A stretch of 64,000 nt of DNA, taken from the NCBI RefSeq assembly GCF_902364365.1, contig NZ_CABJDN010000012.1:62001-126000 (forward strand), given 5' to 3'. Positions 7,377 to 16,259 of the stretch are shown here, in pieces (the first letter of the stretch is position 1; each line of letters begins with the position of its first letter). The DNA is from Bacteroides intestinalis. Its GTDB lineage: Bacteria > Bacteroidota > Bacteroidia > Bacteroidales > Bacteroidaceae. A program made the translations under genes and the position numbers. The notes under the pieces were generated by a model. The model did not search any database, was not told the origin of the DNA, and was given only the letters and a program-made list of their open reading frames with translations.

Positions 7377-10300
7377 CTAACGTATATTAATCCCATAGAA
7401 AGAACTTGAGGTAGTAACAAAAAGCATATTCTTCTGTTTTCCACCGATTGCCAAGGAGATAGGACGTTCCTCCATCTGTATACGTCTCTGCTCTTTACCA
7501 TATTTGTCATAGACGAATATTTCCCCATCAGCAACATAAACATTTCCGTCAGCATCAGTCACATTACTGTATTGACCATATGGGCATACAACTCCTTGCT
7601 CTGTCAAGCTACCATCCTGACCAACGGAAAGTTGTACTGTCGTTTTATTCATCTCATTCACAATATAAACCGGTTCGTGTTGACCGGGAACTGTAATAGT
7701 TAAAGCACAAGAGCGTCCCAAATCATAGGTCTCTGGAATAATTGTCACACCATCAGGAGCAATGAAACTATACTCGGGCATACTAGCTACTATCTTGTTA
7801 AAATCACTCCGCCAACGACTGGAAGGATGGATGACCCGCTCTATCCGCTTCACATCGGCCGTAATAACACGCGCCATCGGTTTCATGCTGGCATCCGCCT
7901 GATTTGGATTGAAAGAATATCCCAAAGCACTCCATCCGCTATTACCCCAACCACTGTACATCGGGTTATCATCCGGCAGACGGGAAACCGTTTCTTGCTG
8001 CCCGTTCACCAAATAGCCAGGCTGTGGGTCGTAGCGAAAAATCACCAACAGATTATCTTGTGTATCCGTAGCCAATGTGAAAGGTTTCCATGGATAATCC
8101 GCTATCAAGGTGATTTGCTCCGTATCTGCCGACCATTTATAGATTTTTTTCAGACGATTCTCGCAGAAGTAAACGTTCCCCCGACTGTCGGCAGTTGCTC
8201 CAGTGGCAAGTTCAAAGCCAGAGGCCAACTTTACCGGCTTGTCAATAACGCTGACAAAAGGACGGTAACCCCTTTCTTTGCCCGAAATAGTAAGACGGGC
8301 AAAATCCCAGGAGTAGACCGGTAATGCCTTATTCACATCATATACCGGAAATTCAATAACCGGTAACACTTGCGTATAGTTGTGCATATTGCGAAAAACA
8401 ATATTCTCGCAATTCCAAATGCGAAAGCCTATTTCTTTCGGCATAAAAGCACGGATAACACGATACATCCATACGTTTATCATCTCGATATTCTTACAGC
8501 CCGACATCTCCGCCATATGGCAATCTACCCCTTCACGACCTTCTTCTTCAAACTGAAAAGCATAAATCTTCCAATTGGATACATTATGAAAACGGGCTTC
8601 GGTACGCATGTGGTGTTCCAAGGACATGGCATAGATGCGTCCCGGTGTCTCCGTCTCACTGATATACAATCCGGCAGCAGCATACGTACTTGCCGTCCAG
8701 ATATCCTTAAGAGTACCACCCCCATTGTTGGTCACCCACAAACTCCAATACTGGTTGTCCCAGGCAAGATCCCTACCGGTTTCCATAACGGGAGAGGTAG
8801 GAGAACTGATACGACGTTCACCACTCCGGTAAGACTGTTGGCCCGGAGCACTCGGAACGGGTTTCCGCAAGGTGCCATGACCTCCTACAAACTTAACATC
8901 ATTCAGATAAGAGCGTTCACCCGCCATCCACTTACAACCCACAGCACGGTAGTTGTATGCACCGGTGCTTATACCTATACCATTCAAGATATCATCACCG
9001 CCTTCAGAAGACTCTACCAAAGGAACGGGAGTACCGAAACCACTGAATGCAGGCTCACTTTCTTTTAAAAGCAACTGGGTACCGAAAGGATGCATCCCTA
9101 TAAGCTTGGTTCCAGGCAGCAGCTTCAAAGTTCGTGTCAGACGATACCAGCCTTGAGGAATATAAATGTTTTTATATAGGGAGATAGCCTTTTCAAAAAC
9201 ATCCGTATCATCTGTCTCTCCATCACCTTTCGCACCCAACTCACGGATATTCACCCAAGTTTCCATAGCAGGTAGAGTAGGCAGGTCCTTATGAAGCGCA
9301 GCCGGAATACTTGATACGGGTTCTATCTCGCAAATTTCCTGAAAGGAGGAAACGGAATTCAAGTCCTGATAGACCAAGCCGTAAGTAAACTCCTTTACTC
9401 TATATAGTTTCGACTCGCCAATGATTTTCTTTTCGTTTTGGGTATAGTCCACCAGTACGGGAACATTCTTACAGTCAACATTCACCAGATTCAGTTGCGA
9501 AAAAGTATTCCCTACTACACTTACCTTGACGCCTGCTTCGGAAACATTCTCCCACAGAGAGTTCTCCACATGGAGACGGTCTGCCAAGTTCTCTGCCATT
9601 TCAAAAGCTACGGGAGTATTCTTCACATGCATGTTGACAATGGCAAAACCTACCTCCTTTGAATAGACAGCCGCTTTTTTCTGTCCCTCAAAGTAGGTGT
9701 CAACCATCATCATGGGCCATCCAGGAGAAGTCCTTGAAGAAATGATACCATATTCACCACCATAAAATCTGACGTCTTCCAACTCATTGCCCACATCATA
9801 GATACCTGCCTTTCCATCCCCTATCCTAATATCACAATGATTGATGAATCCATGCTGGGCAAAATGAGCACGGATGGCAATGGCTTGTGGATTACCTTTT
9901 GCAATGTGGAAATCCACATTGGACACTGCACTGTAAAAAGTACCGGCATTGGCATCTGAAGGTTCACGCCCCTCCTGCGCCAGTCCACCGGTGAACCATA
10001 CCATATAGTTCCGGATAGTTTGAAAACCAGGAGTACCGGCTCCTAAATATATCACCGGACGTTTTTTCCCATATCCAATCAAACGGACAGAGGAAGGTAT
10101 CTGTACTGTTCTGCTGATACGGTATTTACCTTCAGGCAAAAACAGTATCCCAAAGTTCTTTTCACGCTTTACCCTATTGATGGCCTCCTGAAGTGCATCG
10201 GTCACATCCGACTTTCCATCCGCCTTAAAGCCATAGTTCTCCGGAGTGAAATAAAATGCCTCCGGATCATCCGGTCGTTGGGTATAAACGGAATGACCAC

Positions 10301-10379
10301 TTGCTGCCCAACCTACCGGTATGCTACTGGCAATCAAACAGATTGCCAACAGAAATCTGATTGTCTGGAAATATTTCAT
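7377..10379 (-). CDS. Secreted tandem beta-helix (Pectate_lyase_3-like) plus propeller protein
   Basis: A 1000-residue protein with a Sec signal (cleavage near VGWAASG, residue 26). The first pectate-lyase-3-like right-handed beta-helix runs from about 42 to 340 (FKADGKSDVTDALQEAINR, then LFLPEGKYRIS). A second copy starts near 378 (VNIRELGAKGDGETDDTDVFEKAI, then IYIPQGWYRLT) and extends to about 690. The last 290 residues carry propeller-like repeats (SRGNVYFCENRLKKIYKWS, DADGNVYVADGEIFVYDK) like those behind SMP-30/gluconolactonase annotations. Two tandem helices are also the plan of GH55 exo-beta-1,3-glucanases, but no catalytic residue can be assigned here. It is the last gene of the PUL 1 minus-strand operon, 8 bases after its paralogue. 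It is probably a periplasmic or surface glycan-cleaving or glycan-binding protein. Confidence 0.8.
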   Translation of the reverse strand: MKYFQTIRFLLAICLIASSIPVGWAASGHSVYTQRPDDPEAFYFTPENYGFKADGKSDVTDALQEAINRVKREKNFGILFLPEGKYRISRTVQIPSSVRLIGYGKKRPVIYLGAGTPGFQTIRNYMVWFTGGLAQEGREPSDANAGTFYSAVSNVDFHIAKGNPQAIAIRAHFAQHGFINHCDIRIGDGKAGIYDVGNELEDVRFYGGEYGIISSRTSPGWPMMMVDTYFEGQKKAAVYSKEVGFAIVNMHVKNTPVAFEMAENLADRLHVENSLWENVSEAGVKVSVVGNTFSQLNLVNVDCKNVPVLVDYTQNEKKIIGESKLYRVKEFTYGLVYQDLNSVSSFQEICEIEPVSSIPAALHKDLPTLPAMETWVNIRELGAKGDGETDDTDVFEKAISLYKNIYIPQGWYRLTRTLKLLPGTKLIGMHPFGTQLLLKESEPAFSGFGTPVPLVESSEGGDDILNGIGISTGAYNYRAVGCKWMAGERSYLNDVKFVGGHGTLRKPVPSAPGQQSYRSGERRISSPTSPVMETGRDLAWDNQYWSLWVTNNGGGTLKDIWTASTYAAAGLYISETETPGRIYAMSLEHHMRTEARFHNVSNWKIYAFQFEEEGREGVDCHMAEMSGCKNIEMINVWMYRVIRAFMPKEIGFRIWNCENIVFRNMHNYTQVLPVIEFPVYDVNKALPVYSWDFARLTISGKERGYRPFVSVIDKPVKLASGFELATGATADSRGNVYFCENRLKKIYKWSADTEQITLIADYPWKPFTLATDTQDNLLVIFRYDPQPGYLVNGQQETVSRLPDDNPMYSGWGNSGWSALGYSFNPNQADASMKPMARVITADVKRIERVIHPSSRWRSDFNKIVASMPEYSFIAPDGVTIIPETYDLGRSCALTITVPGQHEPVYIVNEMNKTTVQLSVGQDGSLTEQGVVCPYGQYSNVTDADGNVYVADGEIFVYDKYGKEQRRIQMEERPISLAIGGKQKNMLFVTTSSSFYGINIR

Positions 10380-10387
10380 CGTCTTTG

Positions 10388-13300
10388 CTATTTAATACGC
10401 ACACCAAAGAATTTAGAACGGCCCGTAATGAACAATGTATTGCCATCCTTACCGCCGAACTGTAATGTAGAAGGACGTTCAGGAACACGAATCATTCCTT
10501 TCTTCTTGCCTTCCTCATCAAAAATATAAATTTCCCCATCCGCCACATAGAGGTTTCCTTCCTTATCTACCGCCGAGCCAAATTCCCCCTGCTCCACAAA
10601 GTACTTCAGGTTGGAAAGTGTACCGTCATTGGCAACATCTATCTTCACCATTCTGCGGTCATACTCATCGGATGTATAGAAAGGTTTACCGGGGTAAGCC
10701 TCCAGCAAAGAAGAGCTACGTGACAAATCGAAGTAATGAGGTATGATGGTTCTGCCATCCGGTGCTAAGAAACACAGCTCGGGTACATATACAGATACTT
10801 CATTAAAATCATGGAAGTCTCTCCAACGGTTGGAAGGATACAACGCCTTATAGACATTCTTTACTTGTCCCATCGGGACAAGTGGCAGCAATTTGATAGT
10901 TTCTTCCGGATTTTCAGGGTCAATGGAATAGACTTTCATGGTATAAGCAGAATTGCCATATCCACTGAACGAGGTACCTTTAGTATCAGGCATTACCGGC
11001 ATCTGTTCAGGTTTCCCATCAATCAGATAGCCTGGCTGAGCATCATAACGGAACAAAACCAAAAGATTGTCTTCAGAATCAACTGCCAGATTGGAGGGTT
11101 TCCATGGAAAATCGGCCAACAATGACAAACTGTTCGTCTCTACAGACCACTTAAAAATACGACGCATCCGGTGGTCACAGAAATAAATATTTCCTTTACT
11201 GTCACGTGCAATACCTTCGGCAAATTCAAAATCGGAAGCCAATCGGTTCACTTTACCTATCTCATTGTCCAACGGCTGCTTGTGCGGCTCCTTGCCCGTC
11301 ACAATCAAGCGGGAAAGTTCCCACGGACGGATATCAATATCCTTGTTCACATCAAAGACTGCAATATTATTGGTATATTTTATCTGAGAATAGTTGTGCA
11401 AGTTCAAGAATGCAATATTTTCACAATTACGAATGCGAACAGAACTGTGGTAAGGTTCATTGATACGGATTACACGAAACATATACAAGTTTGCAAATGT
11501 CATATCTTTACAGTCATCCATCTCGATAGGTTGGCATTGTATGCTTTCCACAGACTCTTCTTCGGTCTGCATGCAATAAACTTTCCAATTTGCCACTTTA
11601 TTGAAACGTACTTCATTCCTTACATGATGTTCGATGGACATGGCATAGATACGTCCTGGAGTGGACGTGTTCTGCGCATAGAACCCACTGGTGGCGTATG
11701 TGCTTGCTGTCCAGATGTCTTTAAAAGTTCCACCGCCATTGTTGGTGACCCACAGACTCCAGTACTGATTGTCCCATGCAAAATCCATACCGGATTCCCT
11801 AACCGGATTGTCCGGTGTACTAACACGTGCAGGACGTCCCCACCAACCTCTCGGAGCCTCTACCCCAGGTTTGGGTTTCCACATGCCTCCATGTCCGCCT
11901 ACAAACTTCACATCGTTGATATATGAATCTGCATTTGCCATCCACTTCACACCTACAGCGCGATAGTTATAGCCACCGGTATTGATGCCAATGCCCGTCA
12001 GCATATTCGCACCGCCTTCCGAAGATTCCACCATCGCTTTCGGACCGCCAAAGCCGCTAAACGCAGCAGTACTCTCACTCAGCCGGAATTGCGTGCCAAA
12101 AGGATGCAAACCTATTAACTTGGTATTGGGTTTCATCTTCAATGTTTCGGTGATACGATACCAACCCTGCGGTACATAGATATGATCATACTTATTGATG
12201 GCCTCTTGGATAACCTTCGTATCATCCGTCTCTCCGTCTCCCTTTGCTCCCAGTTCACGAAGGTTGACCCATGTTGCCATTGCAGGCAAAGCAGGGATGT
12301 CCATCAGTTGGGCTGCCGGCATCTTCTGCATCGGCTCAACATCGACCAGTGTTTCATATTCCGGCATGTCCAGCATATTGTCCATCTGTAAACCGTGGTC
12401 GTATGATTTCACTTTATAGATTTTATGAGAGACATTTGTGACTGTATTACTACGGGTATATTTTGCCAATGCCGGCACATTCTTGCAATATACATTGCGG
12501 AAAGTAATCTGATTGTTGCTGTTGTTCTCGTTGGTGATTACCACCGCCGGACCGCTTACGTTCTCAAAACAGCTGTTTTCCAGAAACAGTTTGTCGCAAT
12601 AATTAGGATCAATGTCAAATACAGTCGGCACATTCTTGGCATACAGGTTCACCATTGCCAAACCGGATTCCTGACAACGAAGTGCTGCTATACGCTGTCC
12701 CTCAAAATAAGAATCAACCATCATTACCGGCCATCCCGGAGAAGATTTAGTGGTATAGATACCATAATCGCCTCCATAGAAAGCCACATTTTCCATTTCA
12801 TTACCGACATCGAACAATCCGGCTTTGCCCTTACCTATGTATACTGCAATGTAACTAATAAAACAATGTTGTGCATAATGGGTACGCAACGCAACAGCAT
12901 GCGGATTGCCGTCTTCTATCCGAAGATTAATATTGGACATCGCGCTATAAAATGTACCGGCATTGGCATCACGGGGAGCTGCCCCTTCTTCTACCACTCC
13001 ACCGGTAAACCAAAACATATATTTCGCTTTTCCCTTATCCGCAGAGGCTTCTTCTTGAAATCCCGGCGAATTCTTGGCAAGAATAAATTCCGGACGTTTT
13101 TCCCCATACCCAATCAGGCGAATGGCACCGGGTATATAGATAGTCTTACTGATTTTATATTTTCCTTCGGGAATAAAAAGAATACCAAAGTTCTTTTCCT
13201 TCTTCACTTGATTAATCGCTGCCTGCAAGGCATCCGATACATCCATCTTGCCATCTGCCTTTATCGGATAGTTCTCGGGGGTAAAATAAAATGCTTCGGG

Positions 13301-13405
13301 ATCATTGGGTTTCAAAGGATAGATAGAGTTCAGCTCTACCGCATAAAGTTGCCCACAAAATGCTACCAATAACAGCATCCACAAAAGGTTTCTCAGCTTT
13401 TTCAT
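10388..13405 (-). CDS. Paralogous secreted tandem beta-helix plus propeller protein
   Basis: A 1005-residue protein that is collinear with and closely similar to its downstream neighbour over the whole length: the same PEAFYFTPENY opening, AxGDGETDDT start of the second helix, SLWVTNNGGGTxKDIWTAS core and VADGEIYIFDEEGKK tail. It has a signal peptide (MKKLRNLLWMLLLVAFCGQLYA). Domains in order are beta-helix 1 (about 40-345), beta-helix 2 (about 380-700) and propeller-like repeats (about 710-1005, for example SKGNIYFCDHRMRRIFKWS). The pair arose by tandem duplication and has diverged, so the two may act on related linkages. An inverted repeat at 13441-13471 separates it from DUF3823 upstream and may lower its expression. 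The activity is unknown; a lyase or GH55-like hydrolase is the best structural guess. Confidence 0.8.
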   Translation of the reverse strand: MKKLRNLLWMLLLVAFCGQLYAVELNSIYPLKPNDPEAFYFTPENYPIKADGKMDVSDALQAAINQVKKEKNFGILFIPEGKYKISKTIYIPGAIRLIGYGEKRPEFILAKNSPGFQEEASADKGKAKYMFWFTGGVVEEGAAPRDANAGTFYSAMSNINLRIEDGNPHAVALRTHYAQHCFISYIAVYIGKGKAGLFDVGNEMENVAFYGGDYGIYTTKSSPGWPVMMVDSYFEGQRIAALRCQESGLAMVNLYAKNVPTVFDIDPNYCDKLFLENSCFENVSGPAVVITNENNSNNQITFRNVYCKNVPALAKYTRSNTVTNVSHKIYKVKSYDHGLQMDNMLDMPEYETLVDVEPMQKMPAAQLMDIPALPAMATWVNLRELGAKGDGETDDTKVIQEAINKYDHIYVPQGWYRITETLKMKPNTKLIGLHPFGTQFRLSESTAAFSGFGGPKAMVESSEGGANMLTGIGINTGGYNYRAVGVKWMANADSYINDVKFVGGHGGMWKPKPGVEAPRGWWGRPARVSTPDNPVRESGMDFAWDNQYWSLWVTNNGGGTFKDIWTASTYATSGFYAQNTSTPGRIYAMSIEHHVRNEVRFNKVANWKVYCMQTEEESVESIQCQPIEMDDCKDMTFANLYMFRVIRINEPYHSSVRIRNCENIAFLNLHNYSQIKYTNNIAVFDVNKDIDIRPWELSRLIVTGKEPHKQPLDNEIGKVNRLASDFEFAEGIARDSKGNIYFCDHRMRRIFKWSVETNSLSLLADFPWKPSNLAVDSEDNLLVLFRYDAQPGYLIDGKPEQMPVMPDTKGTSFSGYGNSAYTMKVYSIDPENPEETIKLLPLVPMGQVKNVYKALYPSNRWRDFHDFNEVSVYVPELCFLAPDGRTIIPHYFDLSRSSSLLEAYPGKPFYTSDEYDRRMVKIDVANDGTLSNLKYFVEQGEFGSAVDKEGNLYVADGEIYIFDEEGKKKGMIRVPERPSTLQFGGKDGNTLFITGRSKFFGVRIK

Positions 13406-13440
13406 AATAAAACTATTATCAAATTAATTATTACAATAAA

Positions 13441-13471
13441 GGCGCTCTGTTCTTCCAACGGACAGAACGCC
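13441..13471 (-). terminator. Hairpin between the SusCD block and the beta-helix genes
   Basis: GGCGCTCTGT (13441-13450) pairs with ACAGAACGCC (13462-13471) with one mismatch. Read on the minus strand it follows the DUF3823 stop and precedes the beta-helix gene. The T-tract is short, so it may be an attenuator or RNA-processing site. Confidence 0.5.
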
Positions 13472-13541
13472 TTCTTTTATTAAAACATAAAAAATTCTGC
13501 TAAAGCAAACATACGAATTTTATTAATACGTCCACCCTTCT

Positions 13542-14261
13542 TTAGAAAGGTATAGCAACCAACGGGCTATAATTATAACGTATTGTACCGACATTCGGAA
13601 TATCCGCTTTCGCGCCAATACGGAAGTAGTAGTTCTTACCAGCATATTTGAAAGAACTCTGGTTGGCAGCGATATCAATTGTCAGCGTATAGGTCTGAGA
13701 CGAATCTATATCAACCGGAATGCCAAAATCCACCTTATCGGTACCACCGCTCAATCTAAACTTTACAGAATTGCCTACCCACATATCCGAGAAAGCAAAT
13801 AACTGGAGAGAAGCGAGTTTCTCATCACCCTTTCCGCCTTCCAACGAAAAAGTGGCAACAATCTGATTACCATTCTTCTCAATTTTCGGATTCTTGATGC
13901 GAATATAAGGAGTCACCTTGAAATCCTTGGTATTGTCACCCTTCTTCACCACTACATCTTTTTCTACAAAGGCATAGCAGTTGTTGTTTTCCATGCGAAT
14001 GTCATACGTTGCGGCAAATACCAAATCATTGCGGTATTCGCCCGTATTCATAATTCTCCAGCTTTGGTCTTGCGGATTTTCGAATCCCAATTCCACGACT
14101 TTCAATTCACCTCCTTCCTGAACATCCATTCCGACCAGTTCACCGGTCTTGCCATCGATGATAGAACCGTGAATGGAAGCATTGGGGGCTTCGTAATTAT
14201 CTATTTCACAAGATGTCAATGCAAACAAGCAGCATGAAATCAATAACAATATCTTCTTCAT
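13542..14261 (-). CDS. DUF3823 surface lipoprotein (SusE/F-position protein)
   Basis: A 239-residue lipoprotein: MKKILLLISCCLFALTSCE has its lipobox ending at Cys18. The family opening DNYEAPNASIHGSIIDGKTGELV is a carboxypeptidase-regulatory-like beta-sandwich, typical of DUF3823. A second beta domain follows from about residue 125 (IRIKNPKIEKNGNQIVATFSLEG). DUF3823 genes sit directly after susD in many Bacteroidota loci, in the place of SusE/SusF, and are presumed to be surface glycan-binding proteins; no ligand is known. Here it lies 20 bases after susD, so cotranscription is near certain. Confidence 0.9.
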   Translation of the reverse strand: MKKILLLISCCLFALTSCEIDNYEAPNASIHGSIIDGKTGELVGMDVQEGGELKVVELGFENPQDQSWRIMNTGEYRNDLVFAATYDIRMENNNCYAFVEKDVVVKKGDNTKDFKVTPYIRIKNPKIEKNGNQIVATFSLEGGKGDEKLASLQLFAFSDMWVGNSVKFRLSGGTDKVDFGIPVDIDSSQTYTLTIDIAANQSSFKYAGKNYYFRIGAKADIPNVGTIRYNYSPLVAIPF

Positions 14262-14281
14262 AATCTTCTAAGATTTTAGTA

Positions 14282-16246
14282 TTAATAACCAGGGTTCTGA
14301 ACTAAGCCATTTGTAGCTGTTCCGGGAATGCTCCGATAATAGGACTGAGCAGTAAAGGTGCGCCCGTTTTGTTTCTCATCGCCGTGGAAATTGGCACGAA
14401 CAAAGATATACGAAGGCGTATCGGTGCGCAAATCAATCATCGGAACAAGAGCCGAACGCATGCCGCTGTTATAGAATATGTGATTGTCGCGACGACGAAC
14501 CATATCCCAAAAACGCTTTCCTTCAAATGCCAATTCCACACGACGTTCCTTCAACACATTTTCCAAAGTAAGCGGGATATTGTCTTTGTGGGCGGCACGA
14601 TGACGAAGTGAATTCAGCAAAGTGGCAGCCTTGGCACGATCGCCCTTGCCGCTTTCGATTACAGCTTCTGCGTAATCCAGATAGATTTCTGCCAGGCGGA
14701 TGTCGATAAACGGAGTCGTCACAGAGTTATCACGGCTGGAGAGAGAAGAGAATTTCTCTTCTTCCATGTACTTGCGTACAGAAAAGCCGGTAGTAGTATA
14801 ATTGCCGTTTTCCGAGTTACCAATATTACCAAAGCCCGAATAACCACTCGTACCTTCTGCACCGAAAGCAAAGTAGGTTTTTCCGTCTTTGCCTTGTGCT
14901 GCCGAGTTATTATAAACAGCGACCTCCCCGTCGGACTGAACCAGACCACCTTGCATGATGATGGGTACGCCTGCATACGTGGCTCCGGGAACAATGATAC
15001 TGGCCTGCAAACGGGCATCTTTATTCAGGAACGGGTCAGACAAACTGCCATACCGTATGTAAGGGTCACTGGATTTTATATTACCTGGCAACTGAATATT
15101 GGGTACATTGGTTTCTTTACCATCCGTACGTGTTTTGACAGGAGCACTTTTGCCGGTACCGTCATCGGTATAGTCTTCAAACAAATCGACCAAGTCGAGC
15201 GTGGGACTGAAACGCCCGTAACGCAAAGCACCCGGATTCACCTGCGCCAGACTGTAGAACAAGGACCAACCATGGCCAGAACGATTGTTATTGACCGAAC
15301 CGTCTACATAGCCGCGAGCCAACAATACTTCATCCACCGGTGTGGCCTGAATGAAAAGCTTTTGAAAGTTCTCGCGAGCTTCGGAAACAGTTGCCGGATT
15401 CGCTCCATATAAAGAACCTCCGTAGTTGCTCAGAATCTCTTCGGCAGCCTCAATACATTCGCCATAGAAATAATCAGCTTCGCTCTTGTCTATGCCGACC
15501 AGTTTTTGTGCAACCGCCTCGCCTGCCAGCGGAGCTTTGTCCCAGTATTTTGCCAAAGAAGCGGCAAACAAGGCCGTACGCGACTTCATACCCAATGCAC
15601 CCCATTTCGTAAATCGGTAGCCATCGCGGCTTGTAGGAAGTTCATTGGCCACTTCACCAAATTCCTTGATAATGAACTTCCACGTATCCGCTTCCGTGCT
15701 ACGGGGCACCTTCAATGCCTCCGGATTGCCCGGCACGTAGTCGCCATCCTGCACACGGTCGATGATAGGCACACCGCCATAACGCTTGGCCAAACCGAAA
15801 TAGATATAAGCACGGGCAAAACGGGCCTCGGCAATCATGCGAGTGGCGTCTTCTTGGTTCAAGATGCCTTTCTCCAACGAAGATTTTACCGTTTCTATAA
15901 AAATATTCACCTGCCGGATGTCGCTGTAAGGCCAATAGTCAAAACCCTCTGTGATGTCGCCTCCACCTTCGCTGCGTGCCGCTTCGTCGGAGAGGAAAGC
16001 AATGTTGGAAGTGCCGTTCACACCGTCGTAGTTACGGGCATTGAACCCCGTATTTGGGCGGAAAGTAAAGTCTTCCATCGGTACTGTGGAATACACATTA
16101 GCCAGCAGAGCCTTCATTCCACCATCAGTTTCGGTCAGTCTGTCTCCCGACACCTTGTCGAGAGGTTCCAATTCCAAGAAACTATCACAACTTGAAAATC
16201 CTACAAGAGCACAAAGTGCCAAGGCGGATAATATGTTTTTCTTCAT
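14282..16246 (-). CDS. SusD/RagB-type outer-membrane lipoprotein
   Basis: A 654-residue SusD homologue. The signal MKKNILSALALCALVGFSSCD has its lipobox ending at Cys20. The N-terminal SusD-like region begins at FLELEPLDKVSGDRLTETDGG. The central TPR-like helices contain EARFARAYIYFGLAKRYGGVPII, the standard SusD signature. The C-terminal part carries IRLAEIYLDYAEAVI and the LNSLRHRA/ERRVELAFEGKRFWDMVRRRD signature. SusD proteins cap the SusC channel at the cell surface and capture oligosaccharide. It follows susC by 12 bases. Length is somewhat above average because of an insertion between about 350 and 480. Confidence 0.95.
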   Translation of the reverse strand: MKKNILSALALCALVGFSSCDSFLELEPLDKVSGDRLTETDGGMKALLANVYSTVPMEDFTFRPNTGFNARNYDGVNGTSNIAFLSDEAARSEGGGDITEGFDYWPYSDIRQVNIFIETVKSSLEKGILNQEDATRMIAEARFARAYIYFGLAKRYGGVPIIDRVQDGDYVPGNPEALKVPRSTEADTWKFIIKEFGEVANELPTSRDGYRFTKWGALGMKSRTALFAASLAKYWDKAPLAGEAVAQKLVGIDKSEADYFYGECIEAAEEILSNYGGSLYGANPATVSEARENFQKLFIQATPVDEVLLARGYVDGSVNNNRSGHGWSLFYSLAQVNPGALRYGRFSPTLDLVDLFEDYTDDGTGKSAPVKTRTDGKETNVPNIQLPGNIKSSDPYIRYGSLSDPFLNKDARLQASIIVPGATYAGVPIIMQGGLVQSDGEVAVYNNSAAQGKDGKTYFAFGAEGTSGYSGFGNIGNSENGNYTTTGFSVRKYMEEEKFSSLSSRDNSVTTPFIDIRLAEIYLDYAEAVIESGKGDRAKAATLLNSLRHRAAHKDNIPLTLENVLKERRVELAFEGKRFWDMVRRRDNHIFYNSGMRSALVPMIDLRTDTPSYIFVRANFHGDEKQNGRTFTAQSYYRSIPGTATNGLVQNPGY

Positions 16247-16259
16247 AACAATCTAAGCG

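Noticed and set aside
12425..13372. Open frame of 315 codons on the plus strand inside the beta-helix gene
   Set aside because: It is antisense to a well-supported protein with a signal peptide and conserved domains, and its translation has no recognisable family or promoter. The same applies to other long antisense frames at 8370-9068, 11171-11926, 15506-16195, 17874-18593 and 53834-54628.
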